64,000 bases of DNA from Dyadobacter luticola (GTDB lineage Bacteria; Bacteroidota; Bacteroidia; Cytophagales; Spirosomataceae): positions 790,375 through 854,374 of the forward strand of contig NZ_VCEJ01000002.1 of NCBI RefSeq assembly GCF_005860805.1, given 5' to 3'. Position numbers and translations under genes: made by a program. Positions within the stretch are counted from its first letter, which is position 1; the number at the start of each line of letters is the position of its first letter. The notes beneath the pieces are model-generated. The model was not told where the DNA came from. It made no database searches and worked only from the letters and a program-made list of their open reading frames with translations. Positions 26,095 to 33,886 of this stretch are shown piece by piece.

Positions 26095-26982
26095 TTACTT
26101 CCTTTTTATCAGGCCGTTATGAATGTCGATCAGGATGTTATAGTCATCCTGCACCCATTTTCCGGTATTGAATTTCTTGTGCCGAGCGGTGATCAGGTAA
26201 TCTTCAAAAATGTCGTAGGCTTTCATCGCATCCTCGTGGGAATAAAAGCTATCGACCCACGTCGCCGGAATTTTGTCTTTTTTTACAATACCAATCCCAA
26301 CATTATACAGCTGAATAATTCCCTGCGAAAATTCCAGCGAAACCTGCCTTTGCTTCCGGATCTGGGCTGCTTTTAGGACTTGCGCGGTATGAAGAATGTA
26401 GTTGAGCAATCGCAGCTTGATCTGTTTTTTACTTTCCGGCTGCGTGGGTTTTGTGCGCCATTTATTTTGGGTATAATAAAACGGGTCATCTTCGTACTTC
26501 AAAACCGGTTTCCCGTTTTCAGCAAGGGATAGTACCTGCAAATTATTGAGTTCAATGCTCATAAAACGCATCCCATTTGCCGCTTTATCGAATGACAGCG
26601 GTATTTCCTGCGTATTCCTGCCCTGAGTGAAAAATACCGATTGCGTTTTATCATCAAAAGCCCAGCGGCCGGGTACGTACTCACCTTTTGTCCCGATTTG
26701 CGTGAAGGTACTGTCCTGGAAAAACGAAAAGAGCATTTCTTTGCTGTCACCGGAACCCGCACGTTCGCGGTCTCGGTACGGAAAAATTAATGCTGACTCG
26801 TCTTTGCTGACGCCCACCAACCGCCAGGTCCCCTCTACCAGTTTCTGACCGGAGAGGTTACTGTCTGGTAACACACGGTTTTTCAAACTTGCTCCTTCCT
26901 TTTTCCCGGTCCGGTTAATGATGCCGTGGTGCTGCATTAAGGTGATCAGAATGAAGAGAAACAGCAGTTTGATGAAGGTCAT
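26095..26982 (-). CDS. Exported protein of unknown function, lipocalin-like N-half
   Basis: The product has 295 residues from the ATG at 26982, which gives an N-terminal hydrophobic helix (MTFIKLLFLFILITLMQ). Residues about 45-160 contain VEGTWRLVGVSKDE, a strand pattern common in lipocalin-like domains (GTW motif near the start), with FFQDSTFTQIGTKGEYVPGRWAFDD following. The C-terminal half is helical and charged and I do not recognise it. No catalytic motif is seen. The gene is single, convergent with the Usp-like gene and divergent from the large fusion gene. Confidence 0.6.
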   Translation of the reverse strand: MTFIKLLFLFILITLMQHHGIINRTGKKEGASLKNRVLPDSNLSGQKLVEGTWRLVGVSKDESALIFPYRDRERAGSGDSKEMLFSFFQDSTFTQIGTKGEYVPGRWAFDDKTQSVFFTQGRNTQEIPLSFDKAANGMRFMSIELNNLQVLSLAENGKPVLKYEDDPFYYTQNKWRTKPTQPESKKQIKLRLLNYILHTAQVLKAAQIRKQRQVSLEFSQGIIQLYNVGIGIVKKDKIPATWVDSFYSHEDAMKAYDIFEDYLITARHKKFNTGKWVQDDYNILIDIHNGLIKRK

Positions 26983-27171
26983 GACGACAGCTTTTACAGG
27001 CAGGCAGTAATTTGAAATTAACAAAATACCCTTGAAAATTCCAACTTGATATGGCCTTATCTATGCGGATAAACCACTTTTTTGAGTAATTCCCGGGCTT
27101 TTTCTGCTTATGCTAGCCAAGTAAAATCGAACAATTTATTCGCCACCAGAACATTAACAGCTGCTTTTGAT

Positions 27172-30100
27172 ATGGGATTTGTAAGATCTGCCCCACTACT
27201 TTTTATTTTCCTGCTGCTCAACTTCGGTTACCATTTTGTCACGCCGAAAGAGCAAGTCACCATTCAGACCCCGCCGGAAGTGCAGCTGCGGGCGGTGCAG
27301 AATGAATCGGCAGAGACCATCAGCATTTTCAGGGGTAGCGAAACCAAACCGATTCTGGTACAAAATGCAAAAGCCGATTTTCGTCCTTTTCTGCATCCCA
27401 TCATCGCGCCCGACGGCAAAGGTGTGTTGACCGAGTACAGCCCCGGTCACCACAAACACCAGACCGGCATTTACTGGGGTTACACCCGGGTTAACGGTCG
27501 CGATTATTTTCATCATCCTTCTGATGGTTACTGGAAAAAGGTTTCGGCCAAAGTCGTCCAGGCAAAAGGGGCGGAAGTGAAGTGGCAGACCGTTTACAAC
27601 CTGCTCGATTCGACAGGTACTGCTGTTCTGACGGAAACGCAAAACTGGTCGATGCGGCAAAAAAATGGGCAGTATCTCCTTGATCTGGAATGGAATGGCG
27701 AGGCGCAAACGGATGTGACGATCGGGAAATATGATTACGGCGGACTGTTTGTGCGCATGCCGTGGAAAGAAGGTATCAAGGGAGAAGTGGTGAATGCGGC
27801 GCGGCAAAAAAATGAAAAAGCGGAGGGTCAGGCTGCGATGTGGGTGGACATTGGGATGCAGGTTTCGGGACGAAATGACCTCGCGCACATTGCGATTTTA
27901 GATCATCCTGAAAATAAAGGTTACCCGCAAACCTGGCGCGTCGATGGGCAGCTGGGCGCAGGACCGGCGCGTGCAAGAAAGGGTGATTGGCACATTAAGA
28001 AAGGCGAAACAGAAGTCATCAAACATGAGCTGGTGGTCTATACGGGTGATTTCAAAGATGTTGCGCTAAATAAAACATTCGGAGAATTTATCGGAAACAC
28101 AGGTCAGTATAACAGTACGGCATTGTGGGCACTGGCGCAGAAAGAGGGTAGGGAAGCGAAATTTCTGAGTGCGCAGGAAGCCGTGGCGGCGATGACTGTG
28201 AAGGACGGATACCTTGTAAATGCGTACGCCTCTGAGCCGATGATGACCCAGCCGATGGCATTTTGCTGGGACGACCGCGGCAGGATGTGGATTGCTGAAA
28301 ATAAGGATTACGAATCGCGCGGGAAAGGTTTTTCCAATGCCGGTACCAGCCGCATTTTAATTTTGGAAGACACGGATCACGATGGGGTAGCGGATACCAA
28401 AAAGGTTTTCATGGAAGGCCTGGCATTCCCGTCCGCCATTGCTGTCGGTTTTGACGGCGTATTTGTAGGCGCGCCGCCGAATTTGCTTTTTGTCCCGGAT
28501 AAAAATGGTGACGACAAGGCAGATATGGACGACATTGAAGTACGTCTGACCGGCTGGGGCATTCGCGACCGGCATGAAACATTGAACAGTTTTCACTGGG
28601 GGCCAGACGGTTGGCTATATGGTTTACAAGGTTTTGCGACACCCTCAAAAGTGGGCAAGCCTATGGGGAAAGGAAAACTTTACAAACACAATGATCCATT
28701 TCCCGATAACATTCAGGTGGAAGATGGGGTGGATATCAACGGTGGCGTCTGGCGGTATCATCCGACCAAAAATAAATTTGAAGTGGTGGCGCATGGTTTC
28801 AGCAATCCGTGGGGTGTGGATTTTGACGCAAAAGGGCAAATGTTCATCACGGCTTGCGTGATCCCGCATTTGTGGCACGTCATTCCCGGCGGTATTTATC
28901 ACCGGCAGGGCGGCCAGCATTTCAATCCGTACGTGTATAATGATATCAAAACAATCGCCGATCACAGCCACCGCTCGGCGCATGGCGGGGCGCGGATCTA
29001 TTTGTCCGACGCTTTTCCGCAGACAGAGCGCGGTAAAATTTTCATGGCCAACATTCACGAGCACGGCATTTTGTCGGACGAGCTGGTGCCGAAAGGTTCG
29101 GGTTTTGTGGGCAAACATTCCGATGATTTTCTGATGGCAAATAATGCCCAGTGGGTGGGTTTCAGCATGGAAATCGGGCCGGAAGGGGCTATGTATGTGC
29201 TCGACTGGCACGATGCGGACATTTGCGGATCGGACGTATTGAACTCCGAAACCGGCCGAATTTTCAGGGTTATGCCTAAAAATTCGCTGGCCGAAAACTG
29301 GACGGGCAGATACGCTGATTTGAATAAAATGTCTGACCTGGAACTGGTGGATTTGCAAACCAGCAAAAGTGAGTGGCATGCGCGTCGTGCCCGAATAATC
29401 TTGCAAAATAGAGCGACGAAAGGCAAAATCTCCGAGCCCGCCTTGGCAAAGTTGGGCACCATGTTCAAATCGGAGACCAATGCAGATTTTCGATTGCGGG
29501 CGATGTGGGCGCTGAATGCTGTGAATCCCGATGCAGCGCTCTGGCAAAAATCACTTACAGATAATGATCCTTATGTCCGCGCGTGGGCGGTGCAATTTCT
29601 TTGCGAGGATGGAAAACCTTCGGCGGAAGTGCTGGCGAGTTTTAATAAAATGGCGGTTGAAGATAAATCTGCGGTGGTGCGATTGTACCTGGCTTCTGCT
29701 TTGCAAAGATTGGGAAGTGCTTCAAAATGGAGCGTTGCGGATGGTTTGGTAACGCATGCCGAGGACGCTGCTGACCATAATTTGCCGAAAATGATCTGGT
29801 TTGGGATTGAGGCGCTGGTGAAGGAAGATGCTGCAAAAGCACTCGAATTGGCACAAAAAAGTAAAATTCCGATGGTCACCAATTTCATCGCGCGCCGCGC
29901 TTCCGATGCCGATCAGTTTGAAACATTGGTGGCTGCGATCGGGAAAGCGACTATGAACCGGGTGAATTTATTGGAAGGCATGCGCGATGGTTTGGAGGGG
30001 AGAACTGACATTAAAACCCCTGCGAACTGGAATGCGGTTTTTATCAAACTCAAACAAGCTGACAAGCAAACTGCCACATTAGCCACCGAGGTAAGCCGGT

Positions 30101-31014
30101 TATTCGGCGATACCGAGGCTGCGAAAACAGATTTAGCTACATTAAAAAACAAAAACGCGCCTGTCGATCAGCGGAAAAAAGCATTGCAATCTTTAACCAG
30201 CCGCCAGCGGAAGGAGCTACTCGCTGAGCTGCCAGCATTACTGGACGACAATGCTTTACGCCTCGATGCAATCCGAAGTGTAGCCGCTTTTGACGATGAG
30301 ACATTAGCCAAGTCGATCATTGAAAAATATCCCAAACTGAATGCTGCCGAGAAATCAGAAGCAGTGCAAACATTGGCTTCCCGGCCAAAATCGGGCTGGC
30401 TGCTTACGCAGGCGATTTCCAAGAATGTTGTTCCGAAAAAAGAGGTACCGACTTATGTGGCGCGTCAGTTGCGGCGGGTGGTAGGCAGCGGCTTTGTGGA
30501 AGTTTGGGGGCCGATTGATCATGTCGCCTTTGATGAAAAGGCCTATAAAAAATACCGTAATCTTTTGACAGACAAATCGGTAGCGGATGCGAGTAAGGTG
30601 CAGGGAAGAATGGTTTTCCAAAAAACCTGCGCGCCTTGTCATAAGCTTTATGGTGAAGGTGGCATTATCGGTCCTGAACTGACGGGTTCCAACCGTGCCA
30701 ACCTGGATTATCTTTTAGGCAACATTCTCGACCCCAGCGGCGAGATCCAGGACGATTATAAAATGGTGGTTGTGACGATGCGCGACGGCCGGACTTACGT
30801 TGGTAACATTGCCAAAGAGACGGAGCGCCAGCTGACTTTGCGGGTGGTCGGGCAGGATGCGGTGGTGGTGAACAAATCGGACATTCAAACCAGGGAAGTA
30901 AATGCGGCTTCGATGATGCCGACAGGGCTTTTGGAAAACCTGTCGGATAAGGAAGTTACCGAGCTGATCGCCTACCTGAAAACCAGCAAGCAAGTGGATA
31001 TGCCTAAAAAGTAG
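27172..31014 (+). CDS. DUF6807 + PVC-type dehydrogenase + HEAT + cytochrome c fusion
   Basis: The product has 1280 residues from the ATG at 27172, which yields a signal helix; an upstream in-frame TTG lacks one. Domains in order: DUF6807/PmoA-like (about 35-320, with SPGHHKHQTGIYWGYT), a PVC-type six-bladed sugar-dehydrogenase-like propeller (about 345-720, with LEDTDHDGVADTKKVF and DKNGDDKADMDD Ca-like loops and NPWGVDFDAKG), an alpha-helical HEAT-like region (about 740-1080), and a cytochrome c domain with CAPCH at C1153-H1157 and a later Met-rich stretch. It is probably periplasmic and passes electrons from an organic substrate to the haem. It starts a likely operon with the double-thioredoxin and epimerase genes. 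Confidence 0.85.
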   Translation: MGFVRSAPLLFIFLLLNFGYHFVTPKEQVTIQTPPEVQLRAVQNESAETISIFRGSETKPILVQNAKADFRPFLHPIIAPDGKGVLTEYSPGHHKHQTGIYWGYTRVNGRDYFHHPSDGYWKKVSAKVVQAKGAEVKWQTVYNLLDSTGTAVLTETQNWSMRQKNGQYLLDLEWNGEAQTDVTIGKYDYGGLFVRMPWKEGIKGEVVNAARQKNEKAEGQAAMWVDIGMQVSGRNDLAHIAILDHPENKGYPQTWRVDGQLGAGPARARKGDWHIKKGETEVIKHELVVYTGDFKDVALNKTFGEFIGNTGQYNSTALWALAQKEGREAKFLSAQEAVAAMTVKDGYLVNAYASEPMMTQPMAFCWDDRGRMWIAENKDYESRGKGFSNAGTSRILILEDTDHDGVADTKKVFMEGLAFPSAIAVGFDGVFVGAPPNLLFVPDKNGDDKADMDDIEVRLTGWGIRDRHETLNSFHWGPDGWLYGLQGFATPSKVGKPMGKGKLYKHNDPFPDNIQVEDGVDINGGVWRYHPTKNKFEVVAHGFSNPWGVDFDAKGQMFITACVIPHLWHVIPGGIYHRQGGQHFNPYVYNDIKTIADHSHRSAHGGARIYLSDAFPQTERGKIFMANIHEHGILSDELVPKGSGFVGKHSDDFLMANNAQWVGFSMEIGPEGAMYVLDWHDADICGSDVLNSETGRIFRVMPKNSLAENWTGRYADLNKMSDLELVDLQTSKSEWHARRARIILQNRATKGKISEPALAKLGTMFKSETNADFRLRAMWALNAVNPDAALWQKSLTDNDPYVRAWAVQFLCEDGKPSAEVLASFNKMAVEDKSAVVRLYLASALQRLGSASKWSVADGLVTHAEDAADHNLPKMIWFGIEALVKEDAAKALELAQKSKIPMVTNFIARRASDADQFETLVAAIGKATMNRVNLLEGMRDGLEGRTDIKTPANWNAVFIKLKQADKQTATLATEVSRLFGDTEAAKTDLATLKNKNAPVDQRKKALQSLTSRQRKELLAELPALLDDNALRLDAIRSVAAFDDETLAKSIIEKYPKLNAAEKSEAVQTLASRPKSGWLLTQAISKNVVPKKEVPTYVARQLRRVVGSGFVEVWGPIDHVAFDEKAYKKYRNLLTDKSVADASKVQGRMVFQKTCAPCHKLYGEGGIIGPELTGSNRANLDYLLGNILDPSGEIQDDYKMVVVTMRDGRTYVGNIAKETERQLTLRVVGQDAVVVNKSDIQTREVNAASMMPTGLLENLSDKEVTELIAYLKTSKQVDMPKK

Positions 31015-31088
31015 TACTAAATCAGTAATTAATTGCAGTGAATAGCCTTTTGGCTTTTGTATATTATCGAATAAATAAAGCAAATCCT

Positions 31089-32213
31089 ATGCGCGCTGTT
31101 TACAAGGTTTTCATTGTTCTTTTGGTTTTTGCATTGCAGGCCGCCAAGCCTCACGCGGAGCAGCCGGCCACATTAAAAATTGGCGCTTCCGCGCCGGATT
31201 TCAATTTGCTGGGCATTGATGGTAAGCGATATACATTAAAATCTTTTGCCGGAGCCGACATTCTTGCAATCGTCTTTTCCTGCAATCATTGCCCGACCGC
31301 GCAGGCTTACGAGCAGCGGATTAAGGACATTACTTCTGATTATAAAGCCAAAAAAGTAGCAGTTGTCGTGATTTCTTCCAATGATCCGAAGGCGATCCGT
31401 CTTGACGAGCTGGGCTACACCGATATGAGCGATACTTACGCTGAAATGAAGTTGCGCGCAAAAGATATGGGCTACAATTTTCCTTATCTCTACGATGGCG
31501 ACGATCAGAAAATCGCCAATCTCTACGGCCCGGTCGCTACACCGCACATTTTCATTTTTGACAAAGCCCGGAAACTCCAATACAATGGTCGCATTGACGA
31601 CGTGGAAAAACCGACCGGTACGCCCAAAAACAAAGACGCAAGAAATGCGCTCGACGCCATGCTGGCCGGAAAGCCGGTGCCGGTACCGACGACCAAAACA
31701 TTCGGCTGCTCGATGAAATGGATTTCCAAGGAACATGGTGCGCAGGATGAGCAGGCAGGCTGGGCAAAGGAGCCGGTAAGTCTGGAAACGATCGATGAAG
31801 CAGGCATTAAAGAACTGATTCAGAATAAGTCAGACAAGCTGAGGTTGATTAATGTCTGGGCAACCTGGTGCGGGCCTTGCGTGACCGAATTTCCGGATTT
31901 CATGACCATGCACCACATGTACCGCGGCCGCGATTTTGAATTTATTTCAATCAGTGCCGATAGCCCCGACAAAAAACCGAAAGCACTGAAGTTTTTGCAA
32001 GGCAAGTTTGCTTCCAATAAAAACTACATTTTTAATGTGGAAGACAAATACAAGCTCATCGAGGCGGTGGATCCGAAATGGCAGGGCGCTTTGCCGTATA
32101 CTTTGGTGGTAGAACCAGGTGGAAAGATCGTTTACTCAGCGCAGGGGCCGATCAATCCGGCGAAAATGAAGAAGCTGATTGTCGAAAATAAATATGTAGG
32201 CCGGTACTATTAA
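31089..32213 (+). CDS. Exported protein with two thioredoxin-fold domains
   Basis: The product has 374 residues from the ATG at 31089, with a signal peptide. The first domain (about 30-200) is AhpC/redoxin-like: SAPDFNLLGIDGK and the active region FSCNHCPTAQAY, a CNHC pair. The second domain (about 235-374) is TlpA/ResA-like with the classic WATWCGPC. Both redox pairs are intact. Such proteins reduce disulfides or keep the CxxCH Cys of cytochromes reduced before haem attachment. The gene lies 74 bases after the cytochrome-c fusion gene, so a maturation role is a reasonable inference. An alternative is an oxidase-linked peroxidase. Confidence 0.85.
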   Translation: MRAVYKVFIVLLVFALQAAKPHAEQPATLKIGASAPDFNLLGIDGKRYTLKSFAGADILAIVFSCNHCPTAQAYEQRIKDITSDYKAKKVAVVVISSNDPKAIRLDELGYTDMSDTYAEMKLRAKDMGYNFPYLYDGDDQKIANLYGPVATPHIFIFDKARKLQYNGRIDDVEKPTGTPKNKDARNALDAMLAGKPVPVPTTKTFGCSMKWISKEHGAQDEQAGWAKEPVSLETIDEAGIKELIQNKSDKLRLINVWATWCGPCVTEFPDFMTMHHMYRGRDFEFISISADSPDKKPKALKFLQGKFASNKNYIFNVEDKYKLIEAVDPKWQGALPYTLVVEPGGKIVYSAQGPINPAKMKKLIVENKYVGRYY

Positions 32214-32238
32214 GCACTCAAATAAAACTCTAACTATA

Positions 32239-33246
32239 ATGGAAGATCAGGACATTTCAAGACGCAAGTTTCTGGGTACCTCCGCGCTGGCCGCTGCCGG
32301 TTTTGCGCTGGTAAAAGTGCCGGTTTTCGGTGCGCCTGCCTATATCAAAAAATTCGGCAAGCCCAATTCGATGTTCAATGGCGTGCAGGTGGGTGCTATT
32401 ACTTACTCGTGGCGGAGCCTTCCGGGCAGTGCCGAGGACATTTTGAAATACTGCATTGAATGTAACATCAGCGCGATCGAGCTTATGGGGCCGACCGGAG
32501 AATCTTTTGCCGGCGCACCCGAAGCACCGCCACGCCCGAGCATGGCGCCAGGAGCAAATGGTCAGCGTCCGGAAATGACGGACGAGCAAAAAGCAGCCAT
32601 GAAAGAATACCAGACCAAAATGGCGGATTGGCGCTCGAAGGTTTCCATGGACAAATTTGTGCAGCTGAAAAAAATGTATAATGATGCCGGCGTGAGCATT
32701 TACGCTTACAAGCCGAATGCATTAAATGCTAACAGTACCGACGCAGAAGTGGACTACGCTTTCCGTGCAGCGAAAGCATTGGGTGCGAACCAGGCGACCG
32801 TGGAGCAACCAAACGATCCGGCGCAAACCAAAAGATTGGGCGACATTGCGGCGAAAAACAAGGTATATGTGGGTTACCACGGACATTTGCAGCAGACGGC
32901 CACCTGGTGGGATACCGCTTTGGAGCAATCGAAATACAATGCGATGAATTTCGATATGGGACATTATGTTGCAGCAGGTTTTGATCCGATCCCGCTCATC
33001 GAAAGCAAGCATGACCACATTGTAAGCATGCACGTCAAAGACCGTAAAAACAAAGAGCACGGCGGCCAGAATGTTCCCTGGGGCACCGGAGATACCCCGA
33101 TCGTTGCAGCCCTGGAACTAATGCGTGCCAAAAAATATAAATTCCCCGCGACCATCGAGCTGGAATACGAAATCCCTGCCGGCTCCGATCCGCTAAAAGA
33201 AACCGCCAAATGCGTAGAATACGCGAAAAAAGCGCTGGGAGCATAA
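32239..33246 (+). CDS. Tat-exported sugar isomerase/epimerase, TIM barrel
   Basis: The product has 335 residues. The N-terminus SRRKFLGTSALAAAGFALV is a clear Tat signal. The rest is an AP-endonuclease-2/xylose-isomerase-like barrel, with AIELMGPTG early, VGYHGHLQQT, DMGHYVAAG, SMHVKDRKN and IELEYE as likely metal ligands on successive strands. An insertion rich in Pro and Ala (PEAPPRPSMAPGANGQ) lies between strands 2 and 3. It probably isomerises a 3-keto or phosphorylated sugar derivative outside the cytoplasm. It is third in the operon with the dehydrogenase fusion and thioredoxin protein, 25 bases after the latter. Confidence 0.82.
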   Translation: MEDQDISRRKFLGTSALAAAGFALVKVPVFGAPAYIKKFGKPNSMFNGVQVGAITYSWRSLPGSAEDILKYCIECNISAIELMGPTGESFAGAPEAPPRPSMAPGANGQRPEMTDEQKAAMKEYQTKMADWRSKVSMDKFVQLKKMYNDAGVSIYAYKPNALNANSTDAEVDYAFRAAKALGANQATVEQPNDPAQTKRLGDIAAKNKVYVGYHGHLQQTATWWDTALEQSKYNAMNFDMGHYVAAGFDPIPLIESKHDHIVSMHVKDRKNKEHGGQNVPWGTGDTPIVAALELMRAKKYKFPATIELEYEIPAGSDPLKETAKCVEYAKKALGA

Positions 33247-33265
33247 AACGCCGAAACAAAACCAA

Positions 33266-33415
33266 CAACCAAGAGCCAGAGGCTCGACCGATTTACTGGC
33301 CCCGGATTTCAATCCGGGGCTTTTTTGATGGATAGCCGCGCCGTCGCCATCGTCGTGGTTTCGACGGATTTAAATCCGTCCATAGGATATCGGTCGAGCC
33401 GATGGCTCTTGGTTG
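33266..33415. repeat. 150-base inverted-repeat element with internal hairpins
   Basis: The outer arms 33266-33292 and 33389-33415 are 27 bases each and pair at 25 positions. Inside lie a terminator-like hairpin (33299-33326) and the perfect palindrome GACGGATTTAAATCCGTC (33363-33380). This is too structured for chance. It resembles a REP- or MITE-like intergenic repeat; no transposase is nearby and no target duplication is visible. Confidence 0.75.
33299..33326 (+). terminator. Intrinsic terminator closing the fusion-gene operon
   Basis: GCCCCGGAT and ATCCGGGGC form a 9-bp stem with a four-base loop (TTCA), followed directly by six T at 33321-33326. It is 52 bases after the epimerase stop and lies inside the larger inverted repeat. 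Confidence 0.85.
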
Positions 33416-33448
33416 CTTTGATTTCTAATAAATTATAGCTAAATATTT

Positions 33449-33475
33449 TTTCGTACGAAATTTTTCCTACCTTTG
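33449..33475 (+). promoter_or_regulatory. BlaI-type operator on a consensus promoter
   Basis: TTTCGTACGAAA (33449-33460) is a perfect 12-bp palindrome. Eight bases later TACCTTTG (33468-33475) matches TAnnTTTG. The palindrome therefore covers the place of the -33 element, where a repressor would block polymerase. The blaI-like gene starts at 33503, so autoregulation is the simple reading. Confidence 0.7.
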
Positions 33476-33502
33476 ATCCGTTAGTTAGAAAACGAGATTT
33501 GC

Positions 33503-33868
33503 ATGGAGCCTACAAAGTCGGAATTGGAAATATTACAGGTGCTTTGGGAGCATGGGCCGAGTACGGTCAGGTTTGTGAATGATACCCTGAATGAGCAGAA
33601 ACGGGCGGTACAATATTCTTCCACATTGAAGCTGATGCAGATTATGGCGGAGAAGGGGATTTTGCTGCGGGACGAAAGCAGCATGAAGCACGTATACAGC
33701 CCGGCGGAGGCAGAAGATAAGACGAAAAATGCCTTGCTCGAACGTTTCGTGGATTCGATGTATAAAGGCTCGGCGGCAAGTTTGGTAATGCAGCTTTTTG
33801 GGAACAAAAAAACTTCTGCGGAGGATTTGAGCGAAATCAAGGATTTCCTGAACAAACTAGATCAATAA
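33503..33868 (+). CDS. BlaI/MecI/CopY-family repressor
   Basis: The product has 121 residues, the normal BlaI/CopY size. The N-terminal winged helix is seen in PTKSELEILQVLWEHGPSTVRFVND and YSSTLKLMQIMAEKGILLRD; the C-terminal helices make the dimer and carry the protease-sensitive region. It should repress its own operon through the palindrome at 33449-33460, and be cleaved or released when the M56 protein encoded 18 bases downstream is activated. Whether the operon governs beta-lactam response is not shown; many Bacteroidota pairs have other roles. Confidence 0.92.
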   Translation: MEPTKSELEILQVLWEHGPSTVRFVNDTLNEQKRAVQYSSTLKLMQIMAEKGILLRDESSMKHVYSPAEAEDKTKNALLERFVDSMYKGSAASLVMQLFGNKKTSAEDLSEIKDFLNKLDQ

Positions 33869-33886
33869 CCATAAAATCTGTGAGCC

